Below are positions 8,261 to 16,171 of a DNA stretch of 34,450 nucleotides, piece after piece (position 1 is the first letter of the stretch; each line of letters starts with the position of its first letter). Source of the stretch: JBCCMF01 sp038747545. Its GTDB lineage: Bacteria; Bacteroidota; Rhodothermia; Rhodothermales; JBCCMF01. Location of the stretch: assembly GCA_038747545.1 (NCBI GenBank), contig JBCDJT010000045.1:1-34450 (forward strand), read 5' to 3'. The position numbers and the translations under genes are program-made. The notes under the pieces were generated by a model. It had not been told where the DNA came from and did not search any database. It was given only the letters and a program-made list of their open reading frames with translations.

Positions 8261-9039
8261 CTCCTCGTTCCCGGTATTGGCTGCTCCTTGTTTTCGGTCT
8301 GCTCATCCTCCACGGCTGCCGCAGCGCGCGCACGCTGGTGCCAGAAGCACCGCCGCCCGCCGACTTCCCCAACCACTCCGCCGATCAGATCCTGGGCGCG
8401 CTGAGCCTCGGTCTCGACTCGCTGCAGACCTACGCGGCTAAGGCGTCGATGGCGGTCAAGTCGCCTGCGCAGAGCGGGAGCTTCAGCGCCACCATTGCTC
8501 ACCGCCGCGCCGACTCGCTCGACCTCACCATCAGCCCTGGCTTTGGGCTCGTTGTGGCCCGCAGCTTGGTCACGCCCGACAGCTTCTTCGTCCATGACCG
8601 CTTCAACAAGAAGTTTTACCTCGGCCCCCTCAACGCCCGCACCGATGTACTCCCGGCGCCGCTCCGGTCTGGCGATGTGTTTGCCAAGATGCTCGGCCGC
8701 CTGCAACCCGACCGCGCCAGCTACACCGTGGGCGTGGAAGACAACCTGTACGTGCTGCGCGATTCAGGTACCTTGATGCACACCTACTGGGTCGACCCTG
8801 CGCTGTGGCGGGTGGTGCGGTTTGAGCATCGCCTGCGGAGCGGCATGCTCCTTGAGCAGCATGTCTACTCCGAGTTTGCGAACTTCGATGGGCATATCAT
8901 GCCGTCGCGGATCGAGATCGAGCTGCCTGAAGAGGACACGTCGATCCGATTGACCTATCGCAGCCTCGACCTCAACCCTGACCGCCTCGCCTTCCGCTTC
9001 ACGCGCCCCAGCAACATTGAAACCCTCGTTATCCGATAA
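8257..9039 (+). CDS. DUF4292-family lipoprotein (LolA/LolB-like fold)
   Basis: A 260-residue lipoprotein starting with GTG, signal sequence MTPRSRYWLLLVFGLLILHGC with lipobox LHGC (Cys21). The body matches the Bacteroidota DUF4292 pattern in my memory: an early helix (ILGALSLGLDSLQTYAAKASMAVKS region), then antiparallel strands, including SFSATIAHRRADSLDLTISP, and a C-terminal IEIELPEEDTSIRLTYRSLDLN. This half-barrel fold resembles LolA/LolB lipoprotein carriers, so a role in handling lipid or lipoproteins at the outer membrane is plausible but unproven. The gene overlaps the TPR gene upstream by four bases and the EnvC-like gene downstream by 23 bases, so the three are almost certainly one transcript. 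Confidence 0.82.
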   Translation: MTPRSRYWLLLVFGLLILHGCRSARTLVPEAPPPADFPNHSADQILGALSLGLDSLQTYAAKASMAVKSPAQSGSFSATIAHRRADSLDLTISPGFGLVVARSLVTPDSFFVHDRFNKKFYLGPLNARTDVLPAPLRSGDVFAKMLGRLQPDRASYTVGVEDNLYVLRDSGTLMHTYWVDPALWRVVRFEHRLRSGMLLEQHVYSEFANFDGHIMPSRIEIELPEEDTSIRLTYRSLDLNPDRLAFRFTRPSNIETLVIR

Positions 9040-10213
9040 TATCTGGCTTTGTGTCTTCGTCGCCCTCTTTGGGTTGATGGGACGGCCCTGCCTGGCGCAA
9101 GAAACGCAGGCAGACGTGGAGGCCCGCCTGGAGTCACTGCGCCAGCAGATCGCGTTGGAAGAGGATCGGCTGGACGAGATCACGGCGGAGGAGCGCGACC
9201 TGGAACGCACGCTGCGGTCGTACCAGCGGCAGATTGCGCAGCGCGAGGAGTTGGTGGACACGTACCAGCGGCAGGTCAACTACCTCAACAGCGTAGCCGA
9301 TTCGCTGACCCTGTCTATTGCACAGTTAGAGGTGGAGATCGATGCCCTGCGGGCAGAGTACCAGGCGCGGGCGGTGCATGCGTATCGCTTTGGGCGGCTG
9401 CACGACCTGGCGCTGATCCTGTCGTCGAATTCGATCAACCAGATGCTGGTGCGGGTGCAGTACCTGAACCGCTTCACCAAGCAGCGGCGCGCGAAGTATG
9501 ACGGCATTCAGGAGCGCTCGGCCTCGCTGGATGCACGGCGCGAGGCGCTCGAATCCAACCGCCGCGAGACGCAGACCCTGTTGGCCGAGACGCAGAGCGA
9601 GCAGGCGGAATTGCAAACTCTCTACCGACGACAGCGCGAGACCGTAGGCGCCATCCGCTCGGAGATCTCCAGCTCACGCGAGAGCATCACGGCCATGCAA
9701 GCGCAGGAGCAAGAGCTGGTGAGCCAGATGCGGTCCATCATGGCGGCTTCGTCCAGCCGCTCCCGGACGGCAGCGGAAGAAGCCGCGTTCAACAACCTCT
9801 CGGCGAGCTTCGGCCAGAACAAGGGCAAGTTTCCGTGGCCCGTACAGGGCGCTGTGAGCGAGCCGTTTGGCGACACGTTGAACCCCGCCACCGGCACCCG
9901 CACGCCCAACCCCGGTATCGTGATTACCACCACGCCCCAGGCCGAGGTGCGTTCGATCTTCGCAGGGCGCGTGAGCAAGGTCGATGTGATGTTGGGCTTC
10001 GGCACCGTGGTCTTTGTGGAGCACGGCAGCTACTCCACCGTCTACGGTAACCTGTCGATGACGTATGTGGCGGAGGGTCAGGAGATCGGCGCGGGCGACG
10101 TGGTGGGCCGCTCGGGCACGCCTACGCAGCCCAAGGGCGCAGCGCTGTTCTTCGGGCTGTTCAGCCAAGGCGGGCAGCAAACCAACCCCGTGCCGTGGCT
10201 GCGGCGCCGCTGA
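9017..10213 (+). CDS. EnvC-like murein hydrolase activator (coiled coil + degenerate M23 domain)
   Basis: A 398-residue exported protein. The TTG start at 9017 is chosen because it alone keeps the signal peptide (MKPSLSDNIWLCVFVALFGLMGRPCLAQ); the next ATG in frame lies inside it. Residues about 30-245 form long coiled coils (ESLRQQIALEEDRLDEI and similar), and about 270-398 form an M23/LytM domain. The zinc-binding residues are missing: the HxxxD block reads NPGIVI, the YAHL histidine is YGNL, and the HLHF block reads ALFFGLF. This degenerate state is typical of EnvC/NlpD proteins, which do not cut peptidoglycan themselves but activate N-acetylmuramoyl-L-alanine amidases during daughter-cell separation. 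It is the last gene of the TPR-DUF4292-EnvC operon and overlaps its upstream neighbour by 23 bases. Confidence 0.87.
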   Translation: MKPSLSDNIWLCVFVALFGLMGRPCLAQETQADVEARLESLRQQIALEEDRLDEITAEERDLERTLRSYQRQIAQREELVDTYQRQVNYLNSVADSLTLSIAQLEVEIDALRAEYQARAVHAYRFGRLHDLALILSSNSINQMLVRVQYLNRFTKQRRAKYDGIQERSASLDARREALESNRRETQTLLAETQSEQAELQTLYRRQRETVGAIRSEISSSRESITAMQAQEQELVSQMRSIMAASSSRSRTAAEEAAFNNLSASFGQNKGKFPWPVQGAVSEPFGDTLNPATGTRTPNPGIVITTTPQAEVRSIFAGRVSKVDVMLGFGTVVFVEHGSYSTVYGNLSMTYVAEGQEIGAGDVVGRSGTPTQPKGAALFFGLFSQGGQQTNPVPWLRRR

Positions 10214-10272
10214 GCGGGCTTGCCCCCGCCGAGTGCGGCGCCTAGATTCCAGCTTCGCTTTACCAGCTGCCC

Positions 10273-10920
10273 ATGCCCCGACGCCCCCTCATCACCGCTG
10301 CCGACGTGGACCGCGCCGCTCGCAACGGGCACCAATCGTTTGCTGTGCCCCCCGATGCCATCGTCACGCCCATGGCCTACGACGCGTTGCGGCATCACGG
10401 CATCGACGTCGTGGCGCCGTCGTCCGCCTTACCGACGGCTTCTGCTCCTTCCTCGCCATCGGCGGCCGCTTCGACCATGACGCTGGCGATTGGCAGCGAC
10501 CACGGCGGCTTCGCCTACAAAGCGGAGTTGAAGCAACACCTCGACACGCTCGGCTGGCAGGTCATCGACGTGGGCACACACACGCCCGAGTCGTGCGACT
10601 ACCCTGACTTCGCGTATGCGGTGGCGCGGATGGTGCAGCGCGGCGACGCACCCGTCGGCATTATGATCGACGGTGCTGGGCTGGGTTCGGCGATGGTCGC
10701 CAACAAGGTGGCTGGCGTCCGGGCCGCGTGTGCGTATAACGAGTTCACCGCCTGGAACGCGCGCGCCCACAACAACGCCAACGTGCTCACGCTCGGCAGC
10801 CGCACGATGGGCATCGAGGTGGTCAAGCGGATGGCTCAGGTATTCCTGGCTACCGACTTCGAGGGCGGTCGGCACCAGCGCCGCGTCGGGAAGATAGATG
10901 ACCTCGATGCGGGGCGCTGA
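10273..10920 (+). CDS. rpiB: RpiB/LacAB-family sugar-phosphate isomerase with EutQ-like N-terminal extension
   Basis: Residues 69-215 match ribose-5-phosphate isomerase B, which interconverts ribose-5-P and ribulose-5-P in the pentose phosphate pathway: IGSDHGGF (D76, H77), DYPDFA (about 109-114), the GxGxG loop 134-138, ANKVAGVRAA and ARAHNNANVLTLGSR (H166). The catalytic cysteine of the E. coli enzyme is replaced by Asp133 (IDGAGLG); some RpiB enzymes, such as that of M. tuberculosis, also lack it. Residues 1-50 form an extra segment, LITAADV...VPPDAIVTPMAYDAL...GIDVV, joined by a Ser/Ala/Pro-rich linker (51-67). That segment resembles the N-terminus of the ethanolamine-microcompartment protein EutQ. 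A start at 10477 would give a standard-length RpiB without it, but the open frame and conserved-looking segment favour 10273. No Shine-Dalgarno sequence. Confidence 0.83.
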   Translation: MPRRPLITAADVDRAARNGHQSFAVPPDAIVTPMAYDALRHHGIDVVAPSSALPTASAPSSPSAAASTMTLAIGSDHGGFAYKAELKQHLDTLGWQVIDVGTHTPESCDYPDFAYAVARMVQRGDAPVGIMIDGAGLGSAMVANKVAGVRAACAYNEFTAWNARAHNNANVLTLGSRTMGIEVVKRMAQVFLATDFEGGRHQRRVGKIDDLDAGR

Positions 10921-11003
10921 ACGCGACCGCTGCCATTAGCATGGTTTTGTGACAACCCGTCCTGTTGCTCATCGTACAAGCCGCATAGCTACTTCCCCTC
11001 CGC

Positions 11004-11675
11004 ATGCGCCGCCTGCCCGTCTACATCGTCTTGCTGCTTATTGTCTTCCCAACGTACGGGCAGGACGATAGCCTCGTGCGTGGGTGGCTGGAGCAGCAGG
11101 AGGCCCGCTTCGGCGAGACCGACAGTGTCGTGGTGCTTGAGGCCTATACGCTGCGGATGGAAGGCTCGTTCGGCGAGCGGACGCGGTCTCAGGAGCGTGT
11201 GAAGCGGTTGTGGCCTCCGCCCGAGCGTCCTGGCCTGGAACGCTCCCCCGCACCGCGTCGCCTACGGAGCGGCATGCGCGAGCGCCGACTGCCGTTCAAC
11301 CACATCGACGCCATGCTGCGGCTTCAGATGCCCCGCCTGTCCCTGGCCGCCACCGCAGCAGAGCAGGTGGAAGGCGAGCAGGCCATCAGGCATACGCTAC
11401 AAACGACCGAGCGGCGCAGCCCTATCCAGACGGCGACGCTGTGGATCGCTCCCGGCACGCAGCGCCTCCTCCGCTCGGTCATCGAGGTGCGCCTCCCGTT
11501 TCAGGAGGAGCCGATGCGCGTGGTAACCACATATCGGCGCGTAGACGGGCTCGACGTCCCCCTCGTCCGCACTGCCGAGGGCCACATGCGGCGCAAGCGC
11601 CGGGGCCGGACCTTCAGTCAATACCTCTCGTTCGAGGCGCGCTACTCTGATGTCGTACTTGTGCCCCGCCTTTGA
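11004..11675 (+). CDS. Secreted protein of unknown function, possibly LolA-like
   Basis: A 223-residue protein with a signal peptide (MRRLPVYIVLLLIVFPTYGQ). The mature part is rich in Arg and Glu and has alternating strand-like stretches: VVLEAYTLRMEGSF near the start, TATLWIAPGTQRLLRSVIEVRLPF in the middle and a final MRVVTTYRRVDGLDVPLVRTAEG...FSQYLSFEARYSDV. The last block, a change-of-basis pattern ending in a Y/F-rich strand, resembles LolA-type half-barrels that compare pre- and post-treatment lipid or protein binding, but I cannot assign a family. Its TGA overlaps the ATG of the Nudix gene by one base (TGATG), so the two are translationally coupled although one product is exported and the other cytoplasmic. 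Confidence 0.68.
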   Translation: MRRLPVYIVLLLIVFPTYGQDDSLVRGWLEQQEARFGETDSVVVLEAYTLRMEGSFGERTRSQERVKRLWPPPERPGLERSPAPRRLRSGMRERRLPFNHIDAMLRLQMPRLSLAATAAEQVEGEQAIRHTLQTTERRSPIQTATLWIAPGTQRLLRSVIEVRLPFQEEPMRVVTTYRRVDGLDVPLVRTAEGHMRRKRRGRTFSQYLSFEARYSDVVLVPRL

Positions 11676-12325
11676 TGCCGCCGTACGCTGCGTTCGTTAC
11701 CGCCCTTGCCCAGCGTCTGCAACAGCCGCTGCCGGGCCAAGCCGCACAGTTCACGATGGCACCGCTCCGCCGCCAAGATCCGGTGATGGCGTCCGTCGAA
11801 CATAAGCGATGCCGCGAAGCCGGTGTGCTTGTGCTGCTCTACCCTGCTGACGATGACACGCCGTACCTCGTGCTCACCGTCCGCCGCGCCGATCTGCGCG
11901 ACCACGCAGGGCAAGTCTCCTTCCCCGGCGGTCAGCGCGAAGGCGACGAGACCTTGGAAGCCACGGCACTGCGCGAGGCCGAGGAAGAGGTGGCCTTCAT
12001 GGCCGACGAGGACTTTGCGATGCGTGGCCCCCTCACGCCGCTCTACATCCCCGTGTCCCGGTTCTGTGTTCACCCGTTCGTGGGCGTAACAGCAACAGCA
12101 CCGCGCCTCTTCCCTGCCGATGCCGAGGTCGCTGAGATCTTGCACATACCGCTCGCGCTATTGCTCAACCCAACCACGCGGCAGTCTGAGCTTCGCGTGC
12201 TGCATGGGCACCCGGTGGACGTCCCGTTCTTTGCCATCGCAGGCCATAAGGTGTGGGGGGCGACGGCGATGATGCTGGCCGAGTTTGCGACGGTGTGCGA
12301 GGAGGCGCTGGCGCTGGTTGCGTAA
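11675..12325 (+). CDS. Nudix hydrolase, CoA-pyrophosphatase (NudL) type
   Basis: A 216-residue cytoplasmic protein with a complete Nudix box: GG-QREGDE-TLEATAL-REAEEEV, matching GX5EX7REUXEEXGU apart from the last residues. The segment just before it, LTVRRADLRDHAGQVSFPGG, matches the UPF0035 signature that marks CoA diphosphatases (NudL, NUDT7/8), which cut CoA and its derivatives to 3',5'-ADP and 4'-phosphopantetheine using Mg2+ or Mn2+. The ATG at 11675 is chosen over a TTG one codon upstream because it overlaps the preceding stop in the classic TGATG arrangement. Length and C-terminal VPFFAIAGHKVWGATAMML fit the family, where this block is conserved. Confidence 0.88.
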   Translation: MPPYAAFVTALAQRLQQPLPGQAAQFTMAPLRRQDPVMASVEHKRCREAGVLVLLYPADDDTPYLVLTVRRADLRDHAGQVSFPGGQREGDETLEATALREAEEEVAFMADEDFAMRGPLTPLYIPVSRFCVHPFVGVTATAPRLFPADAEVAEILHIPLALLLNPTTRQSELRVLHGHPVDVPFFAIAGHKVWGATAMMLAEFATVCEEALALVA

Positions 12326-12400
12326 GCCGAGGTAAGGAAGCAGCGCATCGCCCTGTCGATGGAGCGTACTGAATATTTCCATCCTACCTTCCTACGATTC

Positions 12401-13141
12401 ATGAGTGACACTCGCATTGCCCTCATCACAGGAGCCAACAAAGGCATCGGCTTCGAAACCGCACGCCAACTCGGCGCACAAGGCCTCACCGTCCTCGTCG
12501 GCGCCCGCAGCATCGCGCGCGGCGAACAAGCCGCCGCCGACCTCCAGGCCGAAGGCTACGACGCCCGGTTCATCCACCTCGACGTCACCAACAGCGACCA
12601 GATCCAAGCGGCGGCCCAACACATCGCCGACACGTTTGGCCGGCTTGACGTGCTCGTCAACAACGCTGGCGTGCAGATCGAGTCCGATAATTGGGGCATC
12701 AACAACGCCACCTCGATCCCCGTCGGCACGCTGCGCGACACGTTCGACATCAACTTCTTCGGCTTGATCGAGCTAACGCAGGCGCTGCTGCCGCTGTTGG
12801 AGAAGAGCGACGCGGGCCGCGTGGTCAACGTCTCCAGCATCCTCGGCTCGCTGACGCTGCACGCGCAGCCGGGCTCGCCCATCTACGGCTCGAAGCTGCT
12901 GGCCTACAACGCCTCGAAGACGGCCCTCAACCAGTTCACCGTCCACCTCGCCGCGCAATACGCCGACTCTGCGCTACGCATCAACTCCGCCCATCCCGGC
13001 TGGGTACGCACCGACATGGGCGGCTCGGATGCCACGATGGATACGGAATCCGGCGCCAAGACCATCGTCGACCTCACCGCCGCTGGGGATGACGTGCCGA
13101 ACGGCGCGTACGAGCACCTCGGCCAGACGCTGCCTTGGTAA
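12401..13141 (+). CDS. Short-chain dehydrogenase/reductase
   Basis: A 246-residue Rossmann protein of classical SDR length. Visible motifs: TGANKGIG (10-17) for NAD(P) binding, NNAG (87-90), the catalytic serine pair S145/S146 (VVNVSSILGS), and Y169-N-A-S-K173 as the YxxxK dyad. PGWVRTDMGG near residue 205 is the usual cofactor-closing loop. The overall pattern (TGANKGIG, long loop between NNAG and the Ser strand) resembles carbonyl-reductase-like SDRs of plants and bacteria; substrate unknown. An in-frame ATG at 12359 would add 14 residues that do not look conserved; the start at 12401 (MSDTRIALITG) puts the first strand at the very N-terminus, as expected. Convergent with the esterase gene 14 bases away. 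Confidence 0.9.
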   Translation: MSDTRIALITGANKGIGFETARQLGAQGLTVLVGARSIARGEQAAADLQAEGYDARFIHLDVTNSDQIQAAAQHIADTFGRLDVLVNNAGVQIESDNWGINNATSIPVGTLRDTFDINFFGLIELTQALLPLLEKSDAGRVVNVSSILGSLTLHAQPGSPIYGSKLLAYNASKTALNQFTVHLAAQYADSALRINSAHPGWVRTDMGGSDATMDTESGAKTIVDLTAAGDDVPNGAYEHLGQTLPW

Positions 13142-13155
13142 AGATTGCCCCATGG

Positions 13156-14169
13156 CTAATCAGAGAGCCGATGGCGGCTTAGGAAGGCCCACGCGGCACG
13201 AGCACCCTCAAGATCGCCGTTCGAACGGCTGCTCACGCCTTGGATCGGGCGGCTATTGACCGGGTGGGCGATGCTGGGCACCAAGTGCCCGCCGCCGTCG
13301 ATTCGGTAGGCCTCTACAGGTGCGCCCCTTGGCCCCGCCGCGCCATATCGGTACCGGGTGGGCACGCTACCATCAGCCCGGTCCAGGTCGGGGAGTTGCT
13401 CTACGAGGGGCAGCTCCCCGATCCCGTGTACCTGGGTCCAGTACGCCACCGTAGCGCCCGTCGACAGCACGAAACCACGGCCACCGAAGGCGATGGCACC
13501 GCCGCGAAACGGCATCAGCGGGTCGTCGGTGCCGTTGGCGATGAACACGGGCACAGGGCGCGACGGGCGGCGGCACTCGCTCTGCGCAGGCTCGTTGGCC
13601 ACAAACGCGGCGATGGCGGCGATGCGGTCGTCTAGCTCTTGCGCAAGGCGGTAGCTCATCATGCCACCGTTCGACGCCCCCGTGGCGTACACGCGGTCGG
13701 TGTCAACGGAGAAGTTCTCCTCCGCCCACCCGATGAGCTGGCGAATGAACCCGACATCGTCTGCTGTAGTGGCGGCCTCCGGCGCGTCATCTTGCGGCCG
13801 GCAGTCGTTCCAGTTGAGCTCGTCGCCCGATGGCGCACCAGTGACGGGGTCGGTCCCGTTGGGCAGGATGAGGATAGCTTGCTCCTCCTCGGCGATGAGG
13901 GGCCACTCCAGCGACCCTCCGCGCAGCACGTTGTCGGCACTGCCCGTGCCGCCGTGGAGCAGGAAGATAACGGGCATAGCTACCTTGCTCGCATCGCGCT
14001 CGGGGAGGTAATAGCGAAACGGGCGCACGAGACCGTCGTGGGGCAACGTGCTTTCTTGCCATCCCGTCACGGGAGGAGGTTCAGTCTCGACCGACGATGG
14101 CAGGGCCTGCCCACATCCCAACCCGATGCTCAGTAAGACGATGTACAACAGCCCGTGGTACCAACGCAT
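13156..14169 (-). CDS. Lipoprotein esterase of the PHB-depolymerase/LpqC type (alpha/beta hydrolase)
   Basis: A 337-residue lipoprotein; signal MRWYHGLLYIVLLSIGLGC with lipobox around Cys19. The start at 14169 is preferred because the upstream in-frame ATG at 14277 gives a 36-residue extension without signal character. The alpha/beta-hydrolase core shows an oxyanion block LLHGGTGSADN (71-81), nucleophile GASNGG (Ser166), acid D215 or D216 (NGTDDPLMPF) and H295 (GGGHLVPS). The order and the VYATGASNGGMMSYRLA block are those of the PHB-depolymerase/feruloyl-esterase family (ESTHER antibiotic/polyester group), which hydrolyse polyester or phenolic esters outside the cytoplasm. The true substrate here is not visible. 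Confidence 0.87.
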   Translation of the reverse strand: MRWYHGLLYIVLLSIGLGCGQALPSSVETEPPPVTGWQESTLPHDGLVRPFRYYLPERDASKVAMPVIFLLHGGTGSADNVLRGGSLEWPLIAEEEQAILILPNGTDPVTGAPSGDELNWNDCRPQDDAPEAATTADDVGFIRQLIGWAEENFSVDTDRVYATGASNGGMMSYRLAQELDDRIAAIAAFVANEPAQSECRRPSRPVPVFIANGTDDPLMPFRGGAIAFGGRGFVLSTGATVAYWTQVHGIGELPLVEQLPDLDRADGSVPTRYRYGAAGPRGAPVEAYRIDGGGHLVPSIAHPVNSRPIQGVSSRSNGDLEGARAAWAFLSRHRLSD

Positions 14170-14540
14170 AGTGCCTCTAGCGATGAAGTGCGCAGGTAGG
14201 ATACGGGTAGCGGGACGGTCGATGTGTGTCAGATGTGTCGCAAACCTTACACGTTTCGGAGCGGCTGCCCCACGCACGTCGTCATGGTGCGCACGCCCGC
14301 TTTAACCCCATCTCCATCCTTCGGGGCGTAGGGCATGCTAATTTGCAAACTGCAAGCGCGACAGGCTCTGTCGTAAAACCTGATCTTGTAGATCAATGTG
14401 CAAGGCCTGGCGTCCACGCTCGTCTCGAAGTCTCCTCCCCTAGCAAGGAGAGGGAGCCCGTTTTGCCAATCTCAGAGATAGTTGCCCCAAAAGAACGCCT
14501 GCGCAGTCAGATCCTCCAAATTGATTAGATCCCTTCGACT
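14170..14540. other. Gene-free region upstream of hisA with a cluster of small hairpins
   Basis: No convincing gene lies in these 371 bases; the only longer open frame (14226-14528, plus) has no family features. Between 14343 and 14453 four short stem-loops follow each other: TTGCA-aac-TGCAA (14343-14355), GACAG-gct-CTGTC (14360-14372), TGATC-ttgta-GATCA (14381-14395) and CCTCCCCT-agca-AGGAGAGG (14434-14453, one mismatch). An odd palindrome ATCTCAGAGAT follows at about 14469. The region must hold the promoter of the esterase lipoprotein gene on the minus strand and that of hisA on the plus strand. Whether the hairpins form a structured RNA, and on which strand, cannot be told from one sequence. 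Confidence 0.45.
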
Positions 14541-15329
14541 ATGACCCTCGTCATTCCGGCCATCGACCTGCTCGGCGGCAAATGCGTCCGGCTGTACCAA
14601 GGCGCCTACGACCAGGAAACGGTGTACCACAAGGACCCGGCGGCGATGGCGCTGGAGTGGCAGACCGACGGCGCTCGGGTGCTGCATGTGGTCGACCTCG
14701 ACGCGGCCCGAGGCGATCGCGTCAACAACCGCGCAGCCATCGCCTCCATCTGCGCCGCGCTAGAGATTCCCGTTCAACTCGGCGGTGGCATCCGCACGAT
14801 TGACGACGTGACGGCCGCGCTCGACCTCGGCATCTACCGCGTGATCATCGGCACGGCGGCGGTGCGCACGCCCGAGCTGGTCTCTGAGGCCATCGCGGCG
14901 TACGGCTGCGAGCGCGTAGTGGTCGGGATCGACGCCAAGGACGGCGAGGTGAAGGTGCAGGGGTGGCTCGAAGGCAGCGGCATCGACGCCATCGACCTAG
15001 CGCTCGACATGGAGCGGCGCGGCGTGCGGCGCATCGTCTACACCGACATCAGCCGCGACGGCACCCTCGCGGGCCCCAACGTGGAGGCGTACCGCGCGCT
15101 CGGCAAGCGGCTGACCCAGGCGCGCATCACGGCCTCGGGCGGCGTTGGCGCTCCCACTGATATCGACACCATCCACACGCTGCGCGATCACCAAGTGGAC
15201 TCGATCATCGTAGGCCGCGCCCTGTACGAGAACAAGTTCGCACGTCCCGTCTCGTGGTGCTGGACCGAGGGCGAAGACGCCACTGCGACCAATGCGTTCG
15301 TGGCCGACCACCTCGCTGCCGACTGCTAA
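14541..15329 (+). CDS. hisA: HisA, phosphoribosylformimino-AICAR phosphate isomerase
   Basis: A 262-residue (beta/alpha)8 barrel that carries out the Amadori rearrangement of ProFAR to PRFAR in histidine synthesis. The general acid/base pair fits D9 (IPAIDLLGGKCVRL) and D131 (VVGIDAKDGEV). Phosphate-binding blocks are visible at LGGGIRT (80-86), IGTAAV (103-108), the conserved YTDISRDGTLAGPN and ITASGGVG, with IIVGRALYE near the end. Length is slightly above the usual 240-250 residues because of a short C-terminal tail. The gene is 18 bases upstream of hisF and clearly co-transcribed with it. hisH and hisI, normally adjacent in many genomes, are not in this window. No Shine-Dalgarno sequence precedes the ATG. 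Confidence 0.96.
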   Translation: MTLVIPAIDLLGGKCVRLYQGAYDQETVYHKDPAAMALEWQTDGARVLHVVDLDAARGDRVNNRAAIASICAALEIPVQLGGGIRTIDDVTAALDLGIYRVIIGTAAVRTPELVSEAIAAYGCERVVVGIDAKDGEVKVQGWLEGSGIDAIDLALDMERRGVRRIVYTDISRDGTLAGPNVEAYRALGKRLTQARITASGGVGAPTDIDTIHTLRDHQVDSIIVGRALYENKFARPVSWCWTEGEDATATNAFVADHLAADC

Positions 15330-15347
15330 CCTGACTGCTCTGCCGCT

Positions 15348-16112
15348 ATGCTCGCCAAACGCATCATCCCCTGCCTCGATCTGGACCAAGGCCGCGTGGT
15401 CAAGGGCGTCCGCTTCGTCGACATCGTCGATGCCGGTGACCCCGTGGAGCAGGCGCGCTTCTACGACGCCGCTGGTGCCGACGAGCTCGTCTTCCTCGAC
15501 ATCACCGCCACACACGAGCAGCGCGGCATCATGCACGACGTCGTCCGCCGCGCCGCCGATCAGGTCTTCATCCCGCTGACGGTGGGCGGCGGCCTGCGCA
15601 CGCTTGAAGACATGCGGGCCATGCTCCACGCGGGCGCCGACAAGGTCTCGCTGAACTCTGCGGCCATCCGCACCCCCGAACTGATCACACAAGGCGCCGA
15701 ATCGTTCGGGACGCAATGCATCGTCGTTGCTATCGATGCCAAGCGCGTCGCCGATGATCCGCTACGCTGGGAGGTGTTCGTCCATGGCGGCCGCAAGCCG
15801 ACGGGTATCGACGCACTGGAATGGGCGAAGGAAGCCGAGCAGCGCGGCGCTGGCGAACTCCTCGTCACCTCGATGGACCGTGACGGCACCAAAGACGGCT
15901 ACGACGTAGAGCTACTGGCGGCGCTCGACGCAGCCGTCTCCATCCCGATCATCGCCTCTGGCGGCGCTGGCACCCTCGATCACCTCGCCGACGGCCTGAA
16001 AACAGGCAAGGCCGATGCCGTGCTCGCCGCCTCCATCTTTCACTTCCGCGAGTACACGGTAGCCGAAGCCAAAGCGCACCTCGATGCCCAAGGGATCGCC
16101 GTTCGGCTCTAG
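15348..16112 (+). CDS. hisF: HisF, imidazole glycerol phosphate synthase cyclase subunit
   Basis: A 254-residue barrel of exactly the family length. It joins ammonia from the HisH glutaminase with PRFAR to give imidazole glycerol phosphate and AICAR. Catalytic aspartates fit D11 (IIPCLDLDQGRVVKGVRF) and D130 (VVAIDAKRV). Phosphate-binding loops are visible at TVGGGLRT (78-85), NSAAI (103-107), TSMDRDGTKDGYD and IIASGGAG, and it ends in ASIFHFREYTVAEAK. The gene follows hisA by 18 bases. The partner HisH must be encoded elsewhere. A small hairpin overlaps the stop codon. Confidence 0.97.
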   Translation: MLAKRIIPCLDLDQGRVVKGVRFVDIVDAGDPVEQARFYDAAGADELVFLDITATHEQRGIMHDVVRRAADQVFIPLTVGGGLRTLEDMRAMLHAGADKVSLNSAAIRTPELITQGAESFGTQCIVVAIDAKRVADDPLRWEVFVHGGRKPTGIDALEWAKEAEQRGAGELLVTSMDRDGTKDGYDVELLAALDAAVSIPIIASGGAGTLDHLADGLKTGKADAVLAASIFHFREYTVAEAKAHLDAQGIAVRL

Positions 16113-16145
16113 CCCGAACCTTGCTGCGATGCAATAGTACGCATC
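16101..16145 (+). terminator. Two short hairpins after hisF, possible terminator
   Basis: GTTCGG-ctctagc-CCGAAC (16101-16119) spans the hisF stop codon, and GATGC-aatagtac-GCATC (16128-16145) follows directly. Neither has a T-run, which is common for the other hairpins in this window. They lie between hisF and the Uma2 gene. Confidence 0.4.
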
Positions 16146-16171
16146 AGGCCTAACGCCATACACTGCGCCTC

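Noticed and set aside
9017..9039. Possible frameshift or merged gene where the DUF4292 and EnvC-like frames overlap
   Set aside because: Both proteins have intact ends: the first ends normally in its family pattern and the second has a complete signal peptide from its TTG start.
10477..10920. Alternative short RpiB starting at the internal ATG
   Set aside because: Kept only as an alternative: the upstream 68 codons stay open in frame and contain a segment resembling a known protein N-terminus, so the longer form is favoured.
14226..14528. A 100-codon plus-strand open frame upstream of hisA
   Set aside because: No family resemblance, no signal sequence, and it runs through the hairpin cluster; treated as non-coding.
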